Source of the DNA: Glandiceps talaboti
Taxonomy: Eukaryota; Hemichordata; Enteropneusta; Spengelidae
Assembly: GCF_964340395.1 (NCBI RefSeq)
Contig: NC_135553.1
Coordinates: 14,919,001-14,983,000 of the forward strand
Reading direction: 5' to 3'
DNA length: 64,000 nucleotides
The notes below the pieces were generated by a model. It was not told the origin of the DNA. It did not search any database and was given only the letters and a program-made list of their open reading frames with translations. Made by a program: the position numbers and the translations under genes. This document shows positions 11,897-23,869 of the stretch, one piece after another (position 1 is the first letter of the stretch; the number at the start of each line of letters is the position of its first letter).

Positions 11897-14625
11897 AATA
11901 TGACAGTAAAAAGAGTCTTCAATGATGATATATACATGTTCTATTTTATATTAGTGTGAATGTTGCTTCTAGTGTCTAGACATGAGATTGTTCAAGGGCA
12001 ACGACCTTATCAGTGATATGCAAATTAAATCTAGAAATGGGTGGTGTAAACAGCAATAATTGCCTCTTATGTGGTTGATGATATCACTGTGATGATGGGA
12101 AAATAAATCGTTAAAAAGAAAGGCTGAGTGTCAACATATGAAACTTTGTAATAATTACTCTTATTCTTACAGAGTGGAAGTAAACAAGATGCCATCACAA
12201 TGGAGGGTAATCCATGGATGTTGGAACCTGTCAAAGAACTAGCAGGTAAGGCAAAAGTCAAATTGGATAATGTCATGTTGTTATATTTTTTTCACTTTTG
12301 AATTTTGTATCATTTTATCAACATCAACATGTTTAAGTTTTCAAGTGTTATAAACAATTAATGTAGACCTTTATTAAAATCACCACCCCTTCTATTATTA
12401 CATATATGCTTGCACCATTGCATGTGCATACTAGTGGTATTTGCACTGTGGGTGCATTACCAAAAACATTATTGCATACCTGTTTGCAAATTACATACAA
12501 ATGAGTGTGTGATATTTCTTTGTACACGAAATCATATGATTACACAGCATATGATTTTTACTGAAATTTTTACTGTTTGGAAGAAACATTTTGTGTAATA
12601 TTAACAGAACCATATCTTGTGTGAATGCCAATGTGGGTACTTGGAGGTATTGCAATCATGCTTGCAGTGTTTTCTCCTGCACTGTCACTCACAATGCTCA
12701 TGAAACTATGGCTGCAGAGAACACCACAAGTAGTGATGCAAATACACCAAATAAGCCACACTTGCATGTGCATCCATGTTTCATGGGGTTCTGTTATATT
12801 ACTTAGTCCCAATTTATATGTCTCATTGATCTTTCAATAGGAGTACTTAATATCACCAATGACAAAAACTGGAAAATCTTTGCCAGGAAACTGGGCTTCA
12901 CTCAGCATGAAATCAGCAACAAATTTAGTAGCATAGACCCATTCAGCAGCATTCTGTCATTATTTATGGGCCGTGGAGGTACAGCAGATGAGTTTGTTAA
13001 AGCTATGTATGATGTGAACCAGGCCATTCCTGAAGAAACTTCAGCTACTTCCTCAGACCAAGGTAACTGTCACATACACCATAATATTAAACTCTACTTA
13101 CACCATAATATTAAACACTACTTGAGAAAGTGTAGGTTTATTATATTTAAAGGAAAATCCAGCCAGGCTTATAATTTCTGCCTTCACAGTACATTTGTAT
13201 TGATTACTGCTTTCAACTTATATTTGGAGTGGAGTCATGATGGGTGAATGGCTAGCGTGACCGGCTTGAAATCTACAGGTTGCAGGTTCGAGCCCCATCA
13301 CTGCTTGCTGTTTGTTTCTGAGTGGCTAAAGTCCTTGGGCAAGATTTGAACCACAACTGTGCCTCAGTCAACCCAGCTGTATAACTGGGGACCTGGTAGG
13401 ATGTAGGTTGCAATGTGAAGGCTTTAATCCTATGCGCTTAAATGGCTGCAATGGATTGTATGCTCCCTGGGGAGTTGAGGAAGACTAAAGGGCCGTTGTG
13501 CCATTCTGATCCGAGCCAGGGGTAATAATTGTAAAGCACTTTGAGCACGGAGTGGGAAAGCGCTATATAAGAAACCAACATTATTATATTTGATTTTGGA
13601 AATAAAATAGCACCTCAGCAACTTAGTCAACTTTTAAATCTTGAAAAGAAGTCCTATTGCAATTGATATCTGTTCAGCCATTTTTGGAATTTCCTGCAAG
13701 GGTTCATGGGAAAATCTCTTGTAATGATATCAGTTTTACCCTAATCCCTATGTCTTTGACAGTTATACAATAAATATAACTAGAATTTAAATAAACTAAC
13801 AAAAATTTCATTTTTCTCAGGCTTAATTTTGTAAATGATAATGTTCATTTTGTTTATTCTAAAGCTGGAAACAGTCTTGGCTTGACACGTACACCTGTAT
13901 CTAGGAAAAGAGCTTGTTCGTCATTCGAAGACCAGCATACAAACAAACAGTCATGTATTACACCAGATCTTAGTATCAGCACTGAAGACAGTGGACCAAT
14001 GCAGTCTCCATCAGGTACAAAAATATTAGAATCTTGGACTCCGGGAAGTTCAGAGACAATAGAATTCTTTGGTGGTAACGATCCATACTCAGTTGTAAAT
14101 CCATGTACAATAACGTCATCACCTCCTGGACCACCACAAAAAAAGTCAGTCTCTATTCCGTCTGGTAGTGCTAGTCCATTGTCAAAATTGTCATTTGGAC
14201 AAATCTGTAGCACACCGCTTATGGAATCTACTGGACCATCGGGTCGCAATGGTGCAGCACTACAGCTTTCCCAGCCACCGGTATCGCGAAGTACTACTGC
14301 ACGTAGAGATCTATCCAGAAATATTGAAGAGTTAAGTGAAAAAAAATTGTGGGAGATTGCAGGACATGTCATGCATAATTGGAGAACTCTTGGCCATACG
14401 TTAGACTTGGAGGAAACTGACTTGTGTTCTATTGAACATTCTCATCGTGGTAATGTCCGTGAACAGGCATTTCAGATGTTACATATGTGGAAAGTTCAAA
14501 GTCCTGAAGAGTGTACCAAAGGTAGACTGTATAGATCACTGTGTGAAGTGGGACTAAATCACATTGCACTCAAATGTGGAGGAAAAAGACGTCCATTAGG
14601 TGAAAGAAGTATTAACTGTGAATGA
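9780..14625 (+). CDS. Gene 1: PIDD-like protein, ZU5-ZU5-UPA-Death-Death
   Basis: Predicted five-exon gene: 9780-11136, 11547-11779, 12173-12245, 12841-13062, 13865-14625. All introns are GT-AG and phases join cleanly (1,0,1,1), giving 881 residues. Order: acidic serine-rich N-terminus (about 57-90), first ZU5 (about 100-225), second ZU5 (about 237-385), UPA (about 385-530), Death domain 1 (about 545-620), proline/serine linker with EFFGGNDPYSVV (695-706), Death domain 2 (about 785-870). ZU5-ZU5-UPA-Death is the order of vertebrate PIDD1, a scaffold for caspase-2 and RIP1/NEMO complexes. This protein lacks PIDD1's leucine-rich repeats and has an extra Death domain. PIDD1 self-cleaves at two HFS sites; here the matching places read HFC (214-216) and NFC (371-373). 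A cytosolic signalling adaptor is inferred. Translation may instead begin at the in-frame ATG at 9900 (MASEDS). Domain calls are from reading the sequence. Confidence 0.85.
11547..11779 (+). CDS. Gene 1 exon 2: UPA domain, second half
   Basis: The acceptor CCATTTAG and donor ATCAAG|GTGAGA are clear. It encodes 77 full codons, including RLVSECFEAD and KFKNRPVDKGVFGKVF, as in the paralogue. Bases 11603-11772 are identical to 55214-55383 in gene 2, while the first 56 bases of the exon differ at seven positions. Confidence 0.9.
11801..11894. repeat. (TA)n microsatellite in gene 1 intron 2
   Basis: About 47 TA units begin only 21 bases after the exon 2 donor. The matching intron of gene 2 lacks the tract, so it arose after the duplication. 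Isoleucine-tyrosine ORFs on both strands here are artefacts. Confidence 0.95.
12173..12245 (+). CDS. Gene 1 exon 3: UPA-Death junction
   Basis: A 73-base exon bounded by TTCTTACAG and GCAG|GTAAGG, encoding SGSKQDAIT..NPWMLEPVKELA. The gene 2 equivalent is 70 bases with NPW and KELA conserved. It is too short to be seen as an ORF and is supported by phase and paralogy. Confidence 0.85.
12841..13062 (+). CDS. Gene 1 exon 4: Death domain 1
   Basis: The acceptor TTTCAATAG and donor CAAG|GTAACT bracket a 222-base exon. NWKIFARKLGFTQHEI followed by DPFSSILSLFMGRGGTADEFVKAM fits the six-helix Death fold: tryptophan in helix 2, RKLG turn, hydrophobic helix 4, glycine-rich turn, helix 5. Gene 2 has NWKMLARKLGFTRHEI at the same place. 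Confidence 0.85.
13233..13590 (+). mobile_element. tRNA-derived SINE in gene 1 intron 4
   Basis: The head carries polymerase III control boxes: an A-box-like TGGCTAGCGTGACCGG at 13249-13264 and a B box GGTTCGAGCCCC at 13285-13296. A body of about 230 bp follows, then the tail GTAAAGCACTTTGAGC..GAAAGCGCTATATAA with an ATTATTAT end. The tail matches the known L2-clade 3' end, which implies mobilisation by an L2-type LINE. A reverse copy lies at 61268-61595 and another truncated at the window end. Confidence 0.8.
13865..14625 (+). CDS. Gene 1 exon 5: linker and Death domain 2
   Basis: A 761-base terminal exon after TTCTAAAG. The first 155 residues are a proline, serine and threonine-rich, probably disordered linker. 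It contains RKRACSS, matched by RKRTFSS in gene 2, and EFFGGNDPYSVV, also shared. The Death domain follows (LWEIAG, NWRTLGHTLDLEETDLCSIE, QAFQMLHMWK, LYRSLCEVGLNHIA). Stop TGA at 14623. Bases 14422-14567 are identical to 57488-57633 in gene 2. Confidence 0.9.
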
Positions 14626-15509
<884 letters not shown>

Positions 15510-15773
15510 GTGACCCCACCTATTCATAAATTGAGCGTAATCAGAACCACACAATTTTTTTTGTTAGCCTAATTAATTTAATAGCCACCAAGTGTATTTT
15601 CATCATGTGGTTTCTTTTAACCAGAGAAATATTCTTCGTCCATTCTGTACAGTAATTATTAATAATCAATTTCTATATATATTCTGGTTTATATATATAT
15701 GCAAACACAATAATGTTGACATACCAATAACGCACACTGGCTAATATGTGTGTTTGTTTTATGTACCTATAAG

Positions 15774-16133
15774 ATAGAATTGTGCTGTGGGACAAATTTC
15801 CCTAAAAATCAGAGTTCTTCAATTCTCTCCAAACTTTGCCACATGGAGCTTGTTCCTGGTCCTTTTGAAATGATGAAATAAATTTGGGGGTTCAAATCAC
15901 CGATCTTTTATTTTCCCATAGAATTAACCATGGATCTAGAATATTGAGAGAACTAGATCTATGAGTTATAAACTGTGTATTTGGCAGCCATATTGGATTC
16001 TAAAATGACCTACTTTGATAAGGTCAACATCTATTTTAAAGATTTAACATACGGTGGTTTAATTGATCGAGTTTTCTTGAACAAAGTAAAGCAAAAGTTT
16101 AGAGAGTTTATTTTCAAGGTGCATTCAGTGTTG
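15774..16133. mobile_element. Family A miniature transposon, copy 2
   Basis: It aligns through GGGACAAATTTCCC, CTCTCCAAACTTTGCCACATG, TTGTTCCTGGTCCTTTTGA, CTTTTATTTTCCCATAGA and GTGCATTC with the copy at 8.73 kb, in the same orientation. The termini are eroded and TTAA flanks are not evident. It contains no intact ORF. Confidence 0.65.
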
Positions 16134-16544
16134 AAACTGTCATCTATTAAAGTGGAATGATTGTTATTTTTTTGTTTCATAAATATTTGTAAATATTTCA
16201 TACAAGAGTAAATGTGTGTGTACTGAGGTTGTAGCCTTATCACTGTCAAAATATCATGAATACTGTTTGCTTTTCTACAAAACTGCCACGTGGAATTTTG
16301 ACTGCATATTAAATGCCAGTTTTGAACTCAATTTTCAATATACTTTTTCATTTTGTTTCGATTTTGTTTTTCACTCTGCTGTCATAATCTTGTCATGAAT
16401 CTTTTTTTTTAAATATAAATTTATAATTTTTTTTTTATTAAACGATAAGTCAGTTTTTGGAAATTTTTCTTTGGAAAATGAAACACGCAAAGCTGAGTTT
16501 GATTCCTGCCTGTGTATTTTAATTGATGACATTTTTTTATCTGT

Positions 16545-16616
16545 CCATATATGGCACTGTATCTGTCCATATAAGGCACGGTATGTCCATATATGACATT
16601 GTATGTCCATATATGG
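16545..16616. promoter_or_regulatory. Four tandem CArG-like boxes
   Basis: CCATATATGG (16545), CCATATAAGG (16567), CCATATATGA (16587) and CCATATATGG (16607) occur at 20-22 bp spacing. Three match CC(A/T)6GG, the binding site of the MADS-box factor SRF; one has a terminal mismatch. The repeat unit is a TGTCCATATATGGCA-type minisatellite, so the boxes may have arisen by simple duplication. They lie about 1.9 kb past the gene 1 stop. Function is inference only. Confidence 0.45.
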
Positions 16617-16629
16617 CATATTTTGTAAC

Positions 16630-18689
16630 ATCAAATTTAAAGCTCTAATATATATTTTTCTGTTTATAATTTATTGCACTTACCCAATTTGTGGTTAATG
16701 AATCAAAGAGATATTTTAGTCATCTTTTAGTAAAGTATCGTTGAAGTAGCCATCATGTAATGATGATAAGGTCATTTCAAAGCCCTTTCTAGTGTAAAAG
16801 TATAGAGTGTACTTGACTATAGGGTCCTCTATGACCTTCGTATGCCAAAACACTGCCGCCAAAGTAAGTGTAAATATAGTTGTGCTAAACAGAGTGAGAA
16901 AGTTAGTTTTAGACAATACTAAACAGTCATAGACTAATAAATTATCATGTAATGATTTTAACATTTGTGAAGTCTTTTCTATAGACAATAAAATGTAGGA
17001 TAGTCATAAACAACCATGTATTTCAATCTGTTCCTGCCGAGTTCAATGTAGCTGCTAGTCTGGATGCCAACTGTGGTAACGATACTGTATAGGAACTAGA
17101 CTATGTAGCTGCCAATCACTTGATTTGCTTTCATTTTGCCCTAGCTGCAGCACATTGATGTCAACACATACACACATCATTTTGGAGACCCACTGCACTT
17201 TATGATAGGAATAACAGAATTGTAAAATTTCACATCAGTTAAGGAGGAAATTGGTGCCAGTGTATTGTACTAAGTTATTCATGGTATTCATCAGTGATGA
17301 CCTTAGTGAAAGTCATCGACCTTTTAGTATTATGACATCATCACCACAGTATGCTAATTAGCAGAGAGACCAACAAACTGCGCATGTGTAAATCTTTCAC
17401 GAGTTTTTATCACACAGTGCAGCAGAGTACCTCAGTTCAGGTCAGTGTATTTTGGAGACCTAATTTCTTCCATGCGTCTCTCAAACTCTGTTCTACTTGA
17501 AGTTGTGGAAAACCTATTCAAGGTGATCCTGGAGTAAGTAGAAACTTGAACTTGTTTTGTGAAGATGTCGGACAAAACACGGAAGGAAAGATTGAGGCAA
17601 GTGCTTCTGTGATGAATCCCACTGAAAGTGCTACCATCGGTAAACAGACCTCCAACTTCCACTTTAATAATTAAATGACCAACATGTAAGAAACTATCTG
17701 TGCTTAAATTTACAAGAAACAAATTATGAGCAAATTATTTTCCATTTCCGACAATACACATTATGCTAGCAGTTGGTTTATTTTCACTACACTTTTTCAC
17801 AATTCGCCTACCTTGTTGAAATTGAAGCGCTGTGTCCTACGATGTGTGCAATGTGAGTGATAATACTATAGTTTAGAATCGATCCAAACCCTACAGGCTA
17901 CAATTTATATATACACAGATAAACAAAGTTTACAATACAATCTCAACTATGATGGTATAATGACATGTATTATCAAATGACAGTTATGTTGTGGATCATT
18001 CTGTTCCAACTACATATATACACCCATTTATTGTCTGCTAAATAAAATAACAAAAATAAATGCCATACAATTGTGTCCATTTTGTATCCTATTTTGCATT
18101 TTAAGCAAAGAGAAATGTGTGTGTGTGTGTGTGTGTGTGTTACAGCTACAGCTCTGCTGGTACAATCATAATGCATTTGTCCAGTAAAATCTCTGATATC
18201 TTCATGAGCACACTGCAAATGTTTTAGTCTGTAATCAGTGTATTCAGGCAACTCATTGTATACTATATAGGTTAAAGGTCAATAAGAGAAATCGTCATGG
18301 TTAAGTTTAAGCAGAGTGAAGCAGAGCCAAACTTATCCATAAAGATTTCTCTGTCAACCACTAACCAACTTTAGTACAAGTCAACCATTGGTCATTTTCA
18401 TTATTGACACAAAATTATCACTTGTTTAGGGGCCCATACAATTGACCAGCAAAAATGTTGCAATTAAACATCATAGACCCTCCACCAACTTGGTGGAGCC
18501 AAGGTCTGGTCTATGCAAACATGTATTGTTAGCACATCAGTATGTTGGGGATGGGAGGGAGTGGAGCGGAGCCTAATTGTTCGATTTCACTCAGTATTAA
18601 AGATTTTATTCTTGAAGTAGAAAATTGTAGCATTTTGGCTGTGCAGATTTGTATTGGTTAATATGGCATTGTCAACAGGTTGATTTCTA
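16630..18689. other. No gene recognised; short (GT)n
   Basis: Frames at 16716-16988 (-) and 17432-17722 (-) have no recognisable features. A (GT)n tract of 25 bases lies at 18116-18140. Confidence 0.4.
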
Positions 18690-19637
18690 GTATCAGTATA
18701 TATGTCTTTGGCAAGTAGGACAACTCTTCTATCAGTATAGGGTTGAGATGTAGGGCAACTCTATCTATATGTCTTTGAGATGTAGGGCAACTCTATATAT
18801 CTTTGAGATGTAGGGCAACTCTATCTATATATCTTTGAGATGTAGGGCAACTCTATATATCTTTGAGATGTAGGGCAACTCTATCTATATATCTTTGAGA
18901 TGTAGGGCAACTCTATATATCTTTGAGATGTAGGGCAACTCTATTGTATATGTCTTTGAGATGTAGGGCAGCTCTGTCTATATGTCTTTGAGATATAGGG
19001 CAACTCTCATATATGTCTTTGAGATGTAGGGCAACTCTATCGTATATATCTTTGAGATGTAGGGCAACTCTATCATATATATCTTTGAGATATAGGGCAA
19101 CTCTATCGTATATGTCTTTGAGATGTAGGGCAACTCTATATATCTTTGAGATGTAGGGCAACTCTATCGTATATGTCTGAGATGTAGGGCAGCTCTGTCT
19201 ATATGTCTTTGAGATGTAGGGCAACTCTGTCGTATATATCTTTGAGATGTAGGGCAACTCTATCGTATATATCTTTGAGATGTAGGGCAACTCTATATAT
19301 CTTTGAGGTGTAGGGCAACTATGTATCTTTGAGATGTAGGGCAACTCTATCGTATCTGTCTTTGAGATGTAGGGTAACTGTATCGTATATATCTGAGATG
19401 TAGAGCAACTGTATCGTATATATCTTTGAGATGTAGGGCAACTGTATCGTATATATCTTTGAGATGTAGGGCAACTGTATCGTATATATCTTTGAGATGT
19501 AGGGCAACTGTATCGTATATATCTTTGAGATGTAGGGCAACTGTATCGTATATATCTTTGAGATGTAGGGCAACTGTATCGTATATATCTTTGAGATGTA
19601 GGGCAACTCTATCGTATCTGTCTTTGAGATGTAGGCA
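18690..19637. repeat. Minisatellite, unit about 31 bp, roughly 30 copies
   Basis: The unit reads approximately TTTGAGATGTAGGGCAACTC followed by TATCGTATATATC, with variants in the second part. The section at 19400-19610 is the most homogeneous. Because 31-34 bp units shift frame, long ORFs arise on both strands (VALHLKDIYD and related minus-strand peptides). The units abut without spacers, so it is not a CRISPR array. Confidence 0.95.
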
Positions 19638-19639
19638 TG

Positions 19640-21490
19640 TCTTTCTTTCAGTCCATAATTCTGTTGCACTTTCACAAGTATAACTACTGCAGAGAACACT
19701 ATAAGTGCAAGTGCAAATGCCCTGAGTACAGTGCATGCCACAGGGTTGTCATTAATTCTAAATACAGGTTGTTGCATGGTCTGGATGGGGGTGGGGTGTC
19801 TAGAGTCCATGCAGTGTTATGCTATGGTTTACATATATTTACTTTCACAAGTTTTTGAACCTTCACCATAAAGACCAAGTCATTGGTATATTAATGGCCT
19901 ATCTCTCCTTGTTTTCATTCCAATAGACAACATTTCATTGTTGTGGTCCAATGTACAAAAGCCTCCTCCCATACCAATTACACTGTTGAATTTATTTGTC
20001 TTTACTCATTACCTGAAAGTAAACAGATTTTGTTTAAAATGATTAAATGTAAATAAAGTATTTTAGTTCTTCAGAATGTGAGATTGAACTTGAATGATTG
20101 GGATGGGTCAAGTCTATGTGTGGACAATAAACTAGTTTAGTGGAGGTCTACCAAATCAATTATAGACTTACAATGTAACTTGGGGGTTATCGTGTCATGC
20201 ATTGAAACTCAATCTCTGCCTCTAAATACTTGCTGTACCATCTGACCTACTTTTTGATTATTTACCAGAAAACAAGTTGGAGAGATTATTTAAGATTTTC
20301 CCAGAAAATATGGCAAACCTTAGTGGTTGCCATAGAAGCAAGTTGTTTGTGAATTTGGTATTAAAAAAGAAGTTGAAGAACCAATGACATGATTTTCTTT
20401 AACATACTGCATACATATATCTGTCATTTGACAATACCATCATTTTATTCAATGCAATTTAAAGTTAATGATGAACCATCAAACTCCTATATGGTTTTAC
20501 CAAAAATATGCTAAAATTACTGCACAGACTCTGCCATAGCTTGTATATATAACTGATTAAAAACAATATATACTTTTATGCAAATTTACACATAAACATT
20601 GAAAGTCTAAAATTGATTTCATCAAGAATTTAATGTCATGTCATGTCTGCAACCCATGTTGATGTATAATGTACATATTTTCATAGATATTTAGTTTTGT
20701 TTTCACTGCCCTCTTTATATTTTGTCATGTATTTATTATAAATGTTATTTACAGTGTCTAAGGAGACAGACTTGATTAGCAAGTAGCTATTTTCTGGTCT
20801 CCTTTTACCTACCTCAAAAATGTATTATTTATTTTATCTACAAATATAAATTTAATAAGTAGGTAATAAAGAAGATATATATGAGATACTTTATGCTTTC
20901 ACATGAAATTCCATTCTTTTGTCACATGATTCTAATGATAAGTCATGTGACCAACCCAGAACATCAGACTGTGAACAAGTCCACAGGTGTAGATAAAAGC
21001 TTCAGTAGTTACTTCAGTAAATCGTCGTGTCTGTGCAGTAAGGTCATATCTGCTATACAATAGACCTGTTGCCAGTTTCAAGATGCATTGCGCGTCTCTC
21101 CATACAATACCATGTATTGTGTATGCGCTGAGGCGTTTGCACGCACTACTCGGGGATGGTTGTCACCTGACCATACCTTGGATATTCACCTGTAAAATCC
21201 CACTCTGTCATTGATGGAATATAGTCTTTGCTCTATAAAATCACTCATCCGGACTGGAAAATCAACTATTGCATAGCAGATACAACACTGCACTGACGTG
21301 ATGAAATATTAATTGTATGTAGAGTCTGAAACTTTTACATGTCTTACTGATATAGCAACCTACACAGACAAGCTTGCATCAATAACATCCACTTTACAGA
21401 ATTTCAGAAAATATGTCAACATAAAACAAAATTACAATGGACTGAAGTCTCTAGAGTGAGTTCAATACATATCTGTTGAAGTATCAAATG
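19640..21490. other. No gene recognised
   Basis: AT-rich DNA with no recognisable ORF. A weak inverted pair GGAGACAGA / TGGTCTCC lies near 20762-20802. Confidence 0.4.
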
Positions 21491-21665
21491 GAAAAAATTC
21501 TACTTGCAGAGTAAAAAAAGAATCTAATTTCAAATTTTTGCTGCATTGTCATGGGAGTACTACAGTTGGCTGTTATCATGTGACAATGTTGATGAGACGT
21601 GAGCAAAAATTTGGAATTCACTTCCAAAAAAAAGAAAGTTTTGACTATGTGAGTAGAAACTTTCA
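21491..21665. mobile_element. Family B foldback element, copy 1
   Basis: The left arm (TTCTACTTGCAGAGTAAAAAAAG, ending CAAATTTTTGCT) is an imperfect reverse complement of the right arm (AGCAAAAATTTGGAATTC, ending TGTGAGTAGAAACTTT). The arms are about 55-60 bp, with a short centre. A second member is at 59.72 kb. The minus-strand ORF at 21484-21666 falls inside and is probably chance. Confidence 0.55.
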
Positions 21666-21669
21666 TTTG

Positions 21670-23290
21670 ATAATAAGAAACTAGAGGCCATGAACATTTA
21701 TTCTCACATATCTGTTGAAAGTTTTTGCCAGATAAAAAGAAATGAACAAAACTTTAACAAAGAACACATTATTTGAATTCTTTGTGGTCATTGAAATTGT
21801 AAATCAGATTATTTGGGATTTTCACAGATTTATGCAAAATGGGAAAATAGTTTTACAAAGTCATCATGACACTAATTTTATAATACCATTGTCATTGTCC
21901 AAAAATCACTCGTATATGATGCAGTATTAAAAAATGTACAACTGAATATCTCCTGTATAGCTTTCAACGGTATTGTGTTGTGTAGTGTATTGTGGTCCAA
22001 CTATTGTCAATTCTGCTAAAGACCTCTACATATAAAAGCTGGGATTGTCTTTTTTAAAGAGAATGATTATGGAGTAATCTGAAGAAATCCTCATAAACCT
22101 TGTAAGATCTTAATTGATTTTTTTTTCAATCTTTTAATTACAGCTATTAAAGGTATTTGAGTTCCTAACACTTTTTGATTCAATTCGCAACATTTGGATA
22201 ATTAATCCAATTTAAATCTCTGACTGTCAATTGTGGAAGTGTAACTGGGTCATTGTTCAGATATTAGGATTTTTAAGACATTAAATAGCTTGGACTATTG
22301 AATGATGTCATTGTCTAATGGGATGAAAGACAGATATAACTTGATGTCTCAATTTACACATTACAGTAAACTCCACTACTCATACAGCTTAAACAGGAAG
22401 CATTCGCCAGAAGACTACATGTATGCCTATCTATCTATCCATCAATCTATCTGTCTAGTCATTCGGAGGACTGGTTCCATAGAAGTAGTTCACAGATCTC
22501 CATTGATGTCTGTCGTGCATAACTTTTTGAAGTTCAGCAATAGTTATCCCGAGTTCAGAGGCAAGTAAGTGTTGGCAGTGTGCCCTCTAAGCCAATTTGA
22601 CTCACCACTGAAGTGCACAATTTCTAGTGACACATTAAAATTTGGTGTTCCCCTGTCTCTTACTACATTGTATGTGGTGACTCACAAGAAATCACAGTTT
22701 TTATCATTTTGACTCACAACAACAAAATTTTCCTATCATTAGAAGACACACTGTTCAGGTACGTCAGATCTGGTCTTCCTGGCTTCCTCCTAAGTCAACC
22801 AATTTGCAAGTTGAGGTTGTTTCACTGGATTCATAACAATTGTAGTGCTGTACACAGCATGATTGCTATACATTGTGACAAGTCAGTGAACAAATTTAAA
22901 AATATGTCAAAGGTTTGTTATTGTAGTTCAATAACAAACTTCTCAGACACTTTCTAGCATTTTGCAATTCATCGAGTTACAAACATTGACTTGGTGACTA
23001 TGTTGTGTCACACTATTTTTCCAAGTAGAAAAAAAAACATTTTAAAGTTGTTTGATGAATGAAAAATCCAAAATAAATACCAATTCTTCATCCATATGGC
23101 CACTTTAAAAGTTGAATTAAAAGTAAACGAAACTCTCCTCATATGAGTCATAATGCTGATGTGGTCAGTGGTAAAAATGCTGTTTTTTAGCAAGGAAATA
23201 ACCTCAAATTGATAAATGATCTTCTGACATAGAATTGCTGTTTTACCTGTAAACAGAAAAAAAAAACGAATTCAAATTATGATGTGGTCT
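21670..23290. other. No gene recognised
   Basis: Several 60-90 codon frames exist (21742, 22302, 22709) with no recognisable protein features. Short CTAT repeats lie at 22428-22455. Confidence 0.4.
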
Positions 23291-23293
23291 TAA

Positions 23294-23480
23294 GGTGTGT
23301 TCACACTCACACACATTCTCCGGAGAATCAGTGACTTAGATTAAACTCTGGAGGGAATTTGTGTGTATGAATGGGCAACAGCGTAGGATCTGCGGCGTAA
23401 TTAAAACCGGCGCTGTTGGTCGATCCAGCTCCGGAGGATCTCCAATGTAAAGGATACACTTGTCAATGTGAACGTGTTAC
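23294..23480. mobile_element. Possible MITE with GTGTTCACA-type ends
   Basis: GGTGTGTTCACACTCACA on the left and TGTCAATGTGAACGTGTT on the right form imperfect inverted ends. The interior has paired CTCCGGAG-like motifs (23319 and 23430) and is more GC-rich than its surroundings. This fits a non-autonomous DNA element. Only one copy was found here, so confidence is limited. Confidence 0.4.
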
Positions 23481-23741
23481 ACTGGAGGAAACCCTCATTT
23501 GCATACAATCTGTCCTTCAGATCACAACCATTACAGTGTAACAGTATGGTTGCTCACTTGCTGTATTGTAAGGTATTTTCAACTCACCGTAACTCAACAG
23601 AATCCACCATTTTAGACACTGTAAAAGCGTAAACCTCAACTGATCTCTCTTCTTTCCTGCCAGTAAAATCAATTTAGAAATTATTATTAGTCATGTTGTG
23701 GTGTTACAATTATATTGACAAGTCTGCCATGGTGATGTAAG

Positions 23742-23862
<121 letters not shown>

Positions 23863-23869
23863 ACAATAT

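Noticed and set aside
13249-13296. tRNA gene
   Set aside because: A and B boxes are present, but no cloverleaf can be completed and the sequence continues into a SINE body and tail.
13854-14372. 172-codon minus-strand ORF opposite gene 1 exon 5
   Set aside because: It is the antisense shadow of a serine/proline-rich coding exon; the plus strand is conserved with gene 2.
17432-17722. 96-codon minus-strand ORF
   Set aside because: Composition is plausible, but no domain, splice site or repeat copy supports it; its length is within chance for this window.
18690-19637. Regular repeats that could suggest CRISPR
   Set aside because: Units abut with no unique spacers, and the surrounding genes are spliced animal genes.
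18913-19810. Long minus-strand ORFs of repeated LHLKDIYD-type peptide
   Set aside because: They follow entirely from the minisatellite unit, occur in several frames and have no independent coding signal.
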